Shown here piece after piece: positions 14,105-21,996 of a stretch of DNA of 25,883 nt. The stretch is from Streptosporangiaceae bacterium. GTDB lineage: Bacteria > Actinomycetota > Actinomycetes > Streptosporangiales > Streptosporangiaceae. The stretch lies in NCBI GenBank assembly GCA_030041195.1, contig JASHOI010000184.1, forward strand, positions 1 through 25,883. The letters are read 5' to 3'. The position numbers were made by a program, and so were the translations under genes. Within the stretch, counting starts at the first letter, position 1. Every line of letters begins with the position of its first letter. Under the pieces are notes generated by a model. It searched no databases. It was not told where the DNA came from and saw nothing but the letters and a program-made list of their open reading frames with translations.

Positions 14105-16897
14105 GTGAGCCGCGCGGCTGCGATCCCCACGGGAACTGTCACGCTGCTGTTCACCGACGTCGAGGGGTCGACCAGGCTCTGGGAAGCCGAGCCGGAGCGG
14201 ATGGCCACGGCGCTGCGCCGTCACGACGAACTGCTCCGCACGGCCATCGGCCAGGCCGGCGGCTACGTGTTCAAGACCATCGGCGACGCCTTCTGCGCCG
14301 CCTTCGCCACGCCGCAGGCGGCGCTGGCCGCCGCGCTCGCCGCCCAGCAAACGCTGGCCGCCGAGACATGGCCGACCCACCGGCCGATCCGGGTGCGGAT
14401 GGCTCTGCACACCGGCGTGTGCGAGGAGCGCGACAACGACTACTTCGGTCCGGTGGTCAACCGGGCCGCGCGGCTCGAGGCCGCGGCCCACGGCGGTCAG
14501 GTGCTCATCTCCGGTGCCACGGCCGAGCTGCTGTCGGAGAGCCTGCCCGAGGGGGTGACGCTGCGGGATCTCGGCCTGCACCGGCTCAAGGACCTCGGCC
14601 GTGCCGAGCGCATCTTCCAGCTCGAAGCCGAGTTCCTGCAGCCAGATTTTGGCCCGCTGGCGTCGCTCGACAACCCGGAGCTGCCGAACAACCTGCCCGG
14701 CCAGCTCAGCGCGTTCGTCGGCCGGGAGCCCGAGCTGATCCAGGTGCGCTCGCTCGTGGCGTCCTCGCGCCTGGTCACCCTCACCGGGGCGGCCGGGTGC
14801 GGGAAGACCCGCCTCGCGCTCCAGGTCGCGGCCGAGGTGCTCGGCACGGCCAGGGACGGGGTGTGGTTTGTCGGGCTCGCCGCGCTGACCGACGCCGAGA
14901 AGATACCGGGGGCGGTTGCCACCGTCCTCGGGCTCGCGGACCAGGGCGGGCAGCAGCCGTCGCTCGAGTCGCTGATCGACACGCTGCGCGAGCAGGACAC
15001 GCTCATCCTGCTCGACAACTGCGAGCACGTGATCGACGGCGCCGCCAAGTTCTGCGGCCAGCTGGTCCGCGAGTGCCCCCGGCTGCGGATCCTGGCCACC
15101 TCCAGGGAGCCGCTCGGCATCGATGGCGAGCACGTGTACCGCGTGCCCTCGCTGTCGCTGCCGCCGGCTGAGGCCGAGGCGGCCGTCGACATCGCCACGT
15201 CCGACGCGGTCCGGCTGTTCGTGCAGCGGGCGCAGGCGCAGGACCCGGGGTTCGTGCTCGATGACGCGTCCGCGCGGCTGGTCGCGTCCGTCTGCCGCCG
15301 CCTTGACGGCATCCCGCTGGCCCTCGAGCTGGCGGCGGCCCGGCTGTCGTCCATGTCGCTCCAGCAGGTCAGCGACCGGCTGGACCACCGCTTCCGGCTG
15401 CTGACCGGTGGCAGCCGCAACGCGATGCCGCGGCAGCAGACGCTGCAGGCCGCGGTCGACTGGTCCTTCGGGCTGCTCACCGAGCCGGAGCGGGACGTGC
15501 TGCGGCGGCTGTCGGTGTTCGCCGGTGGTTTCGACCTTGAAGCCGCCGAGATGATCTGCTCAGCCGAAAGCGTCGACGCCTTCGACGTGCTGGACCTGCT
15601 CGGCTCGCTGGTCAGCAAGAGCCTCGTGACCGCCGAGCGGACGCCCGAGTCGGTCCGGTACCGGATGCTCGAGACGATCCGCCAGTACGCCGCGCAGGAG
15701 CTGATGAGGTGGGGCGGCGAGGATGAGGTCGTGGCGACCAGGGACCGGCACGCCGGCTACTTCATCCGGCTCGCCGAGGAGGCGGCGCCCGCGCTCGCCG
15801 GGCACGGCCAGGGGCGCTGGCTGCGCCGGCTGGACACCGAATGGGAGAACCTGCACACCGCGGCCGACCATCTGGCGGCCGAGGGCCGCACCAGTGACGT
15901 GCTCCAGCTCGGCGTCTGGCTGCAGCGCTTCGCGATCAGCAGGGGACACTGCGAGGTGCTCGCCTGGCTGGCCAGCGGGGTGGAGACGGCCGACCCGGCG
16001 CCGGCGACCCTGCTGGCGAACGCCCTCGTCGCGATCGGCTGGCTGGCCGGAACCCTGCAGCGGATGGACCCCGGCGCGCCCGCCACCGCCAGGCAGTGCG
16101 GCGAACGCGGCCTGGCCATGGCGCGCGAGCTCGGCGACCGCGGCCTTGAGGCGCGCGCGCTCCTGGTCCTGGCCGGCGCGGCCTACTTCTACCATGACCT
16201 GGATCTGCTGCGCCGGCTGGGCGGCGACGGGGTCGTGATCGCCCGCGAGCTCGGTGACGTGCACCTGCTCGGCGAGCTGCTGTCCTGTCTCTGCGCCGCG
16301 GCGCCCGATGACGAGGGCCGCCAGCTGCGGGCTGAGGCGCTGGACTGCTTCCGGCAGACCGGTGACGACATGCTCGCGGCGAACGAGATGCACATGATCT
16401 ACGGCCTCGATATCAAGGAAGGGCGGCTCGCCGACGCCAGGACCCATCTCACCGAGGCGATCGCCACGGCCGAGAAACTCGGTGCCAAGATCTTCATTTA
16501 CCTCATGCGGACCGACCTTGTCATCCTGCTGCTGATCGAGGGCAAGCACGAGCAGGCAGTGCCCGTGATCAGGAACTGCCTGCTGATCGCGCGGCGCACC
16601 GGCCTGCACCTCGACGTCAGCGAGCTGTTGTTCGGCGCGGCGTGCGTCACCGCGTGGCAGGGGGATCACGCCAGGGCGGCCCGGCTGCACGGCGCCGCCG
16701 ACATACAGATGAGCGTCGCGCTCGCGGTCGGGAGCATCATCTGGTCAGGCCCTGAGCAGGAGCTGCGCGAGCGGGAGCAGGCCGGCCTTCGGGGGCTGAT
16801 GGGAGACGAGGCCTACCAGGCCGGTTTCCGGTCGGGCGCCGGGCTGTCCCGGTCCCAGGCGCTGGATCTGGCGCTCGGCCGGGAGCCAGCCGGCTGA
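14105..16897 (+). CDS. Adenylate cyclase-domain / NB-ARC ATPase / TPR regulator
   Basis: A 930-residue signalling protein. Residues 10-180 are a class III nucleotide cyclase domain: TLLFTDVEGSTRLWE with metal ligand D18, FKTIGDAF with adenine-specifying K57 and metal ligand D61, and YFGPVVNRAARLEA with N119 and R123 for transition-state binding. All key positions are present, so it may be active. An NB-ARC/AAA-type ATPase follows, with Walker A GAAGCGKT (228-235), Walker B ILLDN (301-305) and GIPLALELAAARL near 405. Then come a winged-helix segment near 450-520 (AVDWSFGLL, LSVFAGGF, MLETIRQYA) and a helical TPR-like C-terminus. It is probably a cytoplasmic sensor-regulator; no separate DNA-binding domain is recognisable. 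The input is unknown. Confidence 0.88.
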   Translation: MSRAAAIPTGTVTLLFTDVEGSTRLWEAEPERMATALRRHDELLRTAIGQAGGYVFKTIGDAFCAAFATPQAALAAALAAQQTLAAETWPTHRPIRVRMALHTGVCEERDNDYFGPVVNRAARLEAAAHGGQVLISGATAELLSESLPEGVTLRDLGLHRLKDLGRAERIFQLEAEFLQPDFGPLASLDNPELPNNLPGQLSAFVGREPELIQVRSLVASSRLVTLTGAAGCGKTRLALQVAAEVLGTARDGVWFVGLAALTDAEKIPGAVATVLGLADQGGQQPSLESLIDTLREQDTLILLDNCEHVIDGAAKFCGQLVRECPRLRILATSREPLGIDGEHVYRVPSLSLPPAEAEAAVDIATSDAVRLFVQRAQAQDPGFVLDDASARLVASVCRRLDGIPLALELAAARLSSMSLQQVSDRLDHRFRLLTGGSRNAMPRQQTLQAAVDWSFGLLTEPERDVLRRLSVFAGGFDLEAAEMICSAESVDAFDVLDLLGSLVSKSLVTAERTPESVRYRMLETIRQYAAQELMRWGGEDEVVATRDRHAGYFIRLAEEAAPALAGHGQGRWLRRLDTEWENLHTAADHLAAEGRTSDVLQLGVWLQRFAISRGHCEVLAWLASGVETADPAPATLLANALVAIGWLAGTLQRMDPGAPATARQCGERGLAMARELGDRGLEARALLVLAGAAYFYHDLDLLRRLGGDGVVIARELGDVHLLGELLSCLCAAAPDDEGRQLRAEALDCFRQTGDDMLAANEMHMIYGLDIKEGRLADARTHLTEAIATAEKLGAKIFIYLMRTDLVILLLIEGKHEQAVPVIRNCLLIARRTGLHLDVSELLFGAACVTAWQGDHARAARLHGAADIQMSVALAVGSIIWSGPEQELREREQAGLRGLMGDEAYQAGFRSGAGLSRSQALDLALGREPAG

Positions 16898-17006
16898 GCG
16901 CGGGACCTGGGCGGACGATTCAGCTAAAGTTCACCGCAGATCACCCAAAACACGCGGCCGGGAAGCGCCTGGCGTGACGCTCCCGCTCAACGGAAGAAGG
17001 CGCCTG

Positions 17007-17429
17007 GTGTTCGAGACAGTGGTGGTGGGGGCGGACGGGTCGGACACGGCGGCCGAGGCCGTCCGGGTGGCGACCGAGCTGGTCAAGCTCAGCAACGGGA
17101 ACCTGCACATCGTGACCGCCTACCGGCCGCAGCAGCTGCGGTCCGCGGCGGGCGAGGAGTTCGCCGAGTCGCTCACCTCGGACGACCTGGCCCAGTCCGT
17201 GCTGGACGGGCTGGCGTCCCGTGCTGCGACGGCCGGCGTCGCCGTCGAGAAGCACCTGAAGAGCGGCGGTGCCGCCGACGTCATCTGCGAGGTCGCGACG
17301 CAGGTCAAGGCCGACGTGATCGTGGTCGGCAACAAGGGCATGACCGGGCTGCGGCGGGTCCTGGGCAGCGTGCCCAATTCGGTGGCGCACCAGGCGCCAT
17401 GCGCGGTGCTTATCGCCTTCACGACCTGA
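17007..17429 (+). CDS. Universal stress protein (UspA family)
   Basis: A 140-residue single-domain Usp protein. It opens TVVVGADGSDTAAEAVRVA, the beta strand and phosphate-region start of the fold, and ends with GNKGMTGLRRVLGSVPNSV, the ATP-binding loop. The spacing is G-x2-G-x8-GS instead of the usual G-x2-G-x9-GS. Such proteins are cytoplasmic ATP-binding stress modulators, often induced by hypoxia or growth arrest in actinobacteria. GTG 17007 is chosen because GGAAGAAGG lies six bases upstream and the fold starts right there. GTG 16974 would add an unconserved 11-residue leader. It is monocistronic as far as can be seen. Confidence 0.88.
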   Translation: MFETVVVGADGSDTAAEAVRVATELVKLSNGNLHIVTAYRPQQLRSAAGEEFAESLTSDDLAQSVLDGLASRAATAGVAVEKHLKSGGAADVICEVATQVKADVIVVGNKGMTGLRRVLGSVPNSVAHQAPCAVLIAFTT

Positions 17430-17590
17430 CCCGCCCGCGGCTCACTCGACCGGCTCGGGCATTTCGTAATGGCCCGTTAATGCGATCAATCCTGGTTGCG
17501 GCAGGGATCGCTGCCATTACGGGTGCTGGATTATCCGGCTGCGGACGGCAAGTATGTCGTCAGCGAGGATCGCCGCAGCCGGGGGGAAGC

Positions 17591-18958
17591 ATGGGCGGGG
17601 AGATAGCCGCTGGTCAGCGCGTTGGACTGGGCCGAAGGGCGGTGCTGCGCACCGGCGTGCTCGGCGGGGGCGCCGCGCTGGCCGTGGGCGCGGGCGGCGG
17701 TTTCGGCAGAGCCGCTGCCGCCAGCAAGCCTTCATTTCAGCTTTTCGCGCAGTCGGACCTCAACTTCGAGACCCTTTTCACCCTCGGCAGCGCCGGATAC
17801 GGCTGCTCAGAGGTGGGTGAGGTGGTCGCCACGGTCAACCGCATCAATGCCGGCGGAGCTTCTTACCAGACGTATTACAACAATTTTATGGCCATGGCGC
17901 GCAGCGTGGACGTGCTGGCAGGGCGGGAACTGGACGCCGGGCACACGGCCAGCGCCAGGAGCGCCTTCCTCCGCGCCGCCTCGTACTACGACGCATGCCT
18001 GTTCTTCGTGCTCGGGACCACGTCACGGGCGCACGAGGCCGACGTGTACGCGAACATGCAGCGCTGCTGGGACCTGGCCAGCCAGCTGTTCGACCCGCCG
18101 TTCGAGCGGGTGAAGATCCGGTACGGCCGCACCTGGATGCCCGGGTACCTGCTGCGCCCCGACACCCGCCCGGTGCGCCGCCCGACGATCATCCTCAACA
18201 ACGGCAGCGACGCCCAGAACGTCGACCTGTACGCGTTCGGCGGGGCCGCCGCGCTGGAGCGCGACTACAACGCGCTGATCTTCGAGGGACCGGGGCAGGG
18301 GTCGATGCTGTTCGAGCGCGAGATCCCGCTGCGGATCGACTGGGAGCACGTGGTCACGCCGGTCGTCGACTACCTGACGTCGCGGTCCGACGTGGACCCC
18401 AAGCGCATCGCGATCACCGGGTGGAGCCTGTGCGGCGAGTCGGTCATCCGGGCGGCGGCGTTCGAGCACCGGCTCGCGGCCGTCGTCGCCGACCCGGGTG
18501 TGCTCAACGCGTGGCTGGCCTGGCCCGCGCAGGTCCGGGACCTGTTCTCGCCGGGATCCACGAAGGAGCAGGTGAACGGGGAATGGCAGGCCGTGATCCC
18601 GCACCTGGATGCCGTGAGCAAGTTCACGCTGATGAAGCGGGCCGAGCTGTACGCGCGGCAGTTCCTGCTCGCCGGGCGCGCCGGGCGGGTGTTCACCAAC
18701 CTCTGGCTGCTGGGCACGATCCAGATGGCGCTGAACGTGTCCAAGGTGGCTTCGCGGGTCACCTCTCCCACGCTGGTGACCGGTTACCAGGATGACCAGT
18801 TCGTGCCGGGCCAGGCCCGCTCCGTGTACAACCTGCTGCGCAGCCACAAGGCGTACCAGTACTTCACGTCGGCGGACGGGGCCGAGTACCACGACGCGCC
18901 GATGGCGCCGCAGACCCGCAACCAGGTCGTCTTCGACTGGCTGGACGGCATCCTCTGA
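17591..18958 (+). CDS. Tat-exported alpha/beta hydrolase
   Basis: From ATG 17591 the protein has 455 residues. The N-terminus has a twin-arginine signal: GLGRRAVLRTG, a Gly/Ala hydrophobic core and an AAAAS cleavage region near residue 45. A helical cap-like domain follows, then an alpha/beta hydrolase core with ILNNGSD (oxyanion strand), FEGPGQG, nucleophile elbow GWSLCGES (S279), VTGYQDDQFVP (acid D401 or D402) and AEYHDAP (H434). It resembles FrsA/DUF1100 and dihydroxypseudooxynicotine-hydrolase-type enzymes; the substrate is unknown. The elbow has Cys where the usual second Gly (GxSxG) stands. An in-frame ATG at 17480 would add 37 residues with a lipobox (LSGC), so the start is uncertain. 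GGGGGGAAG before 17591 favours the shorter form. Confidence 0.8.
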   Translation: MGGEIAAGQRVGLGRRAVLRTGVLGGGAALAVGAGGGFGRAAAASKPSFQLFAQSDLNFETLFTLGSAGYGCSEVGEVVATVNRINAGGASYQTYYNNFMAMARSVDVLAGRELDAGHTASARSAFLRAASYYDACLFFVLGTTSRAHEADVYANMQRCWDLASQLFDPPFERVKIRYGRTWMPGYLLRPDTRPVRRPTIILNNGSDAQNVDLYAFGGAAALERDYNALIFEGPGQGSMLFEREIPLRIDWEHVVTPVVDYLTSRSDVDPKRIAITGWSLCGESVIRAAAFEHRLAAVVADPGVLNAWLAWPAQVRDLFSPGSTKEQVNGEWQAVIPHLDAVSKFTLMKRAELYARQFLLAGRAGRVFTNLWLLGTIQMALNVSKVASRVTSPTLVTGYQDDQFVPGQARSVYNLLRSHKAYQYFTSADGAEYHDAPMAPQTRNQVVFDWLDGIL

Positions 18959-18980
18959 CCGTTCCGGGCGGCGGCCAGGG

Positions 18981-19220
18981 TCAGATCAGGTGCTTGCGCA
19001 CCCAGCTGGTGATCACCTCGATCACGAGCACGACCGTGAACGTCGAGATGATGATGGCGCCCGTGGTCCGGTAGTCGAGCACCTGCACGCTCTGGAACAG
19101 CAGGAACCCGATGCCGCCGCCGCCGACGAGGCCCAGGATCGTGGACGACCGGAAGTTGACGTCCAGCATGTACAGGCCGTTGATTTTGGATGCTATTCCG
19201 GAAAAAGTCACCACGATCAT
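18981..19220 (-). pseudogene. phnE: C-terminal fragment of phosphonate ABC permease PhnE
   Basis: Seventy-nine codons encode the end of a phosphonate transporter permease: LDVNFRSSTILGLVGGGGIGFLL, the EAA-type coupling loop next to the last transmembrane helices, and YRTTGAIIISTFTVVLVIEVITSWVRKHLI. A full PhnE has about 260-290 residues, so roughly the first 200 are missing. Upstream of about 19200 the sequence becomes less GC-rich and unlike any permease in all frames. ATG 19220 lacks a ribosome-binding site. It is co-oriented with the phn genes and sits 81 bases beyond phnM, consistent with a transporter gene truncated by deletion at its 5' end. Confidence 0.78.
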
Positions 19221-19289
19221 GAAACATCGCCGCCTGGCACCACTAAATCAAAGCTAGATTCGGGGCACAGTGCCACTAGGCCGGGAAGT

Positions 19290-19352
19290 CCCGGGCCCGG
19301 GTCACGCCCGGGACTGCGCGAGGTCGCCCCGGGCCCGGGTCAGGCCCGGGAC
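19290..19352. repeat. Two 25-bp GC-rich direct repeats at the phnM end
   Basis: Nearly identical 25-bp units (19290-19314 and 19328-19352) differ at one position. Each contains CCCGGG blocks able to fold into a hairpin; GTCCCGGG and CCCGGGAC flank the first. The phnM stop codon lies in the first copy. They may act together as a transcription terminator, or be residual repeats from the deletion that truncated phnE. Confidence 0.7.
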
Positions 19353-20531
19353 GGCGTCGGTGGTCTGGGAAACGTCGGCGGGCTGCGCCGAGGACGCGAT
19401 GACGGTGACCACGCGGGGCCAGCGGCCGTCCGGGGCGACCAGCACAAGGTCGGCCGCGCATCCCGGCTCGAGCCGGCCCCGGTCGGTGAGGCCCATGACC
19501 TCGGCCGGCCCCGACGTGATCAGGCCCACCGCGGCCGGGAACCCGACCACGCCGCGGCCCGCCAGGTCGAACGCCGCTCCGAGCAGGGTCGGCGGGGCAT
19601 AGTCCGAGGCCAGGCCGGTGCAGCAGCCGAGCGAGATGAGTTGCTCGGCCGACGCGTTGCCGGAGTGCGAGCCGCCGAGCAGGACGTTGGGCGCGCCGAG
19701 CACGACCGGCATCCCGCGCTCGCGGGCGGCCTGGGCGGCCTCGAGAGTGACCGGGAACTCGGCGACCGCTGCGCCCCAGCGCTGCGCCTCGGCGACCTCC
19801 TCCGGGTCGACGCAGTCGTGCGCGAGTACCCGCGCCGCGCCGGCCGTCGCCAGTTCGCGGACCCGCGCGAGGTTGGCCTCGCGGGTCGGAAGCATGGCCT
19901 CGGCCTCGGTCATCCGCCGGGCGATCTCGGCGTCCAGATCGCCGATCGCGGCCTGGCGCTCCGCCGGTATGGCCGCCTTGTACGCGTCGATGTTGCGGTA
20001 CTGACCCTGGCCCGGTGTGTGGTCCTCGAACGAGACCAGCGGCAGGTCGCCTGCTGGCTGCCCGCTGGGCAGGCACTCCAGCGCGCGGTCCACGGAGCCG
20101 GTGCTGCGGGCCGGCAGCCGGAACAGCACCCGGTGGTCGAGCCGGGCGCCGTGCGCGCGCCGGGCCGCGATCACCTCAACCAGCCCGGCCGCGACCTCGG
20201 GACGGCGCATCCGGTCGGCCTCGCCGCCGAAGCTGACCCCGTGGCAGGCGGTCGTGATGCCCGCCGCGAGGAAACGGCCCTCCAGCGATCGCAGCGCGAA
20301 CTCCAGGTCAAAGGTGACCGTCGGCCGCGGTGACACCTCGCGCTCGATCGCGTCGCAGTGCGAGTCCACGAGCCCGGGCAGGCAGAACGCGCCGCCGCCG
20401 TCGTCGGCACCGGAATAGCACCGGTTCTCTTCCACACTGAGTATCCGGCCGTCCTCGCTGGCGATCGTCGCGTTCTCGAGAACCCGGCCGGCGGTAACGG
20501 CCCGGACGTTGCTCAGCAGGTGTACGGCCAT
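19302..20531 (-). CDS. phnM: Ribose-1-methylphosphonate 5-triphosphate diphosphatase PhnM
   Basis: A 409-residue amidohydrolase-superfamily protein. In the C-P lyase pathway PhnM removes pyrophosphate from alpha-D-ribose 1-alkylphosphonate 5-triphosphate to give the substrate of PhnJ. Metal-site motifs are visible: CLPGLVDSHCD near residue 55, CHGVSFGGEAD, SFEDHTPGQGQY near 180, VLAHDCVDPEEV near 245 and LASDYAPPTLL near 330. ATG 20531 has GGAGG seven bases upstream. It is the last intact gene of the phn operon, separated from the GNAT gene by 80 bases. The final residues (TRARGDLAQSRA) are encoded by the GC-rich repeats and may be a recent extension. Confidence 0.93.
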   Translation of the reverse strand: MAVHLLSNVRAVTAGRVLENATIASEDGRILSVEENRCYSGADDGGGAFCLPGLVDSHCDAIEREVSPRPTVTFDLEFALRSLEGRFLAAGITTACHGVSFGGEADRMRRPEVAAGLVEVIAARRAHGARLDHRVLFRLPARSTGSVDRALECLPSGQPAGDLPLVSFEDHTPGQGQYRNIDAYKAAIPAERQAAIGDLDAEIARRMTEAEAMLPTREANLARVRELATAGAARVLAHDCVDPEEVAEAQRWGAAVAEFPVTLEAAQAARERGMPVVLGAPNVLLGGSHSGNASAEQLISLGCCTGLASDYAPPTLLGAAFDLAGRGVVGFPAAVGLITSGPAEVMGLTDRGRLEPGCAADLVLVAPDGRWPRVVTVIASSAQPADVSQTTDAVPGLTRARGDLAQSRA

Positions 20532-20611
20532 TGGCGGACCTCCCGTCGCGGGGCACTCGTACGCCTGGCGCCCCAACTTATCTAGACAACCCTGTGGCCG
20601 ATGAGCCTCGG

Positions 20612-21136
20612 TTACCACGGCCCGGCCACCGGGCGAAGTTCATGCGAACTCCGCTGCGTCCAGTGCAACTCCATCACCCCGCAGCCCTGATGGCGGAACC
20701 CGTGGCGCTGGTAAAGCGGAATGCTCCGCTGCGAGGGCCAGAGCACGACCGTGTCGGCCCCGTGGTCGCGGCAGAACCCGACGGCGGTCTCCAGCAGGCG
20801 GCCGCCGAGCCCGCGGCCGCGCCAGGGCGGCCGGACGTAGAGGCTGCTGACGTAGCCGAGTATCTCCGGCTCGGTGACCGGGTTCGGCACCTTCTCGACC
20901 AGCTGTACCAGCACCAGGCCGACCGGGATCTCAGGCGGTCCGGCGGCCGCCCAGGCCAGCCAGGCGTGCCAGCGCCCGAACTGCAGCCGGCCGGCCATCC
21001 AGGCCGCGGCGCGCTCGACGAACTGCTCTTGCGGCTCGACCGGTTCGCGCGTTCCCGCCGCCTCGGACCGGAACGCGTAGCGAAGGGTGGCCAGCACCCT
21101 CGCGTCGCTCCGGCCGGCCGGCCGCACCTCGGTCAC
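20612..21136 (-). CDS. GNAT family N-acetyltransferase
   Basis: A 174-residue GNAT-fold protein. Acetyl-CoA binding motif A is SSLYVRPPWRGRGLGGRLLETAV (RGRGLGG pyrophosphate loop), preceded by a strand ending PVGLVLVQL. The C-terminal motif B is SIPLYQRHGFRHQGCGVMELHW. GTG 21136 overlaps the stop of the phosphatase-like gene by four bases and GGAGGGG lies upstream, so the two are translationally coupled. Position in a C-P lyase operon recalls PhnO, which acetylates aminoalkylphosphonates before cleavage. However, the sequence is not clearly PhnO and the generic GNAT pattern does not define the substrate. Confidence 0.82.
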   Translation of the reverse strand: MTEVRPAGRSDARVLATLRYAFRSEAAGTREPVEPQEQFVERAAAWMAGRLQFGRWHAWLAWAAAGPPEIPVGLVLVQLVEKVPNPVTEPEILGYVSSLYVRPPWRGRGLGGRLLETAVGFCRDHGADTVVLWPSQRSIPLYQRHGFRHQGCGVMELHWTQRSSHELRPVAGPW

Positions 21137-21975
21137 TCCGCTGGCCCCTCCCCGGCACCGGCCTCGGTGATGATCGCCTGCAGCTCGGCGGCGAGCTCGG
21201 GGGTCGCGGCGATGATCCCGCTCCAGCGGCGGTGCAGGTCGACATCGAACTCGACCGGACGGCCGAATCCGTCGGCCACCACCGCGCCGGCGGCCTGCGC
21301 GTACACGACCGCGGCGGCCAGGTCCACGTAGCGGTGCACGTCGCCGCCGGCGTCGGCGAACGCGTCGATCGCACCGGTACACGCCAGGATCGCCTCCAGC
21401 GTCGAGCAGCTGAGGATGCGTATCCGTGCCGACCGCTCGGTGATCCGCTGCCACGCCGTCCAGTTGGCCCGCTGCGGGCGCAGCAGCGAGACCGCGGCGC
21501 CGTCGAGCTCGGTCCGCCGGGTCGTCCGCCACGGCCCGCCGCCCTCGGCGGCGGGCAGCCGGCAGGCCCAGTCCCGCCCGGTGTCCAGCCATCTGGTCAG
21601 CGCCTCGACCGGGCGGCCGTCCACCACGATCGCGCCGCTGAACGTGCACAGCGGGACCCCGGCCAGCGCGTTGGCCGTCCCGTCCACCGGATCGACAACC
21701 AGGGTCACCGCCGACCCGCGGTCGATCCACCCGGCCTCCTCGGACAGGATGTTCACCCCGAACGGCTTGACGGCGTCGATCACCGCTCCGTCGACGATCT
21801 CGTCGAGCCTGCTGGTGGGGGTCCCGTCGGCACCGATGCCCACCTCGCGCCGCAGCTCCTCCGCTGGTTCGGCAGCCCTGGCCTCGGCCAGCGCGGCCGA
21901 CGCGGCGTCCGCGGCGGCCGCCAGTACCGCGGCGTGCCCGCCGCCCGACCCGCCCGACCCGCCGTTGACGTGCAC
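21133..21975 (-). CDS. Inositol monophosphatase family phosphatase
   Basis: A 280-residue member of the Mg2+-dependent, Li+-sensitive phosphatase superfamily. Motifs are GADGTPTSRLDEIVD near residues 48-62, ILSEEAG with E79/E80, DPVDGT at 95-100 and a C-terminal RYVDLAAAVVYAQAAG, where the usual WD is VD. Metal ligands E, D, D are present, so it is probably active. Family members dephosphorylate sugar or inositol phosphates or nucleotide 3'-phosphates. It sits between phnL and a GNAT gene, 21 bases after phnL, and GTG 21975 has GGAGG just upstream. A role on a ribose phosphate product of C-P bond cleavage is plausible but inferred only from position. Confidence 0.83.
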   Translation of the reverse strand: MHVNGGSGGSGGGHAAVLAAAADAASAALAEARAAEPAEELRREVGIGADGTPTSRLDEIVDGAVIDAVKPFGVNILSEEAGWIDRGSAVTLVVDPVDGTANALAGVPLCTFSGAIVVDGRPVEALTRWLDTGRDWACRLPAAEGGGPWRTTRRTELDGAAVSLLRPQRANWTAWQRITERSARIRILSCSTLEAILACTGAIDAFADAGGDVHRYVDLAAAVVYAQAAGAVVADGFGRPVEFDVDLHRRWSGIIAATPELAAELQAIITEAGAGEGPAE

Positions 21976-21996
21976 GAGACCTCCCCGTACCTCCGT

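Noticed and set aside
12445..14208. 587-codon open frame on the minus strand across chsH1 and ltp2
   Set aside because: It is the antisense shadow of two strongly conserved plus-strand genes; the product is low-complexity and matches no family. High GC makes such frames common.
13970..15388. 472-codon minus-strand frame opposite the cyclase gene
   Set aside because: It is antisense to the cyclase and NB-ARC domains, whose motifs are intact on the plus strand; no ribosome-binding site or protein-like segments.
20015..20060. Frameshift inside phnM
   Set aside because: Amidohydrolase motifs stay in one frame from start to end; neighbouring open frames are GC shadows.
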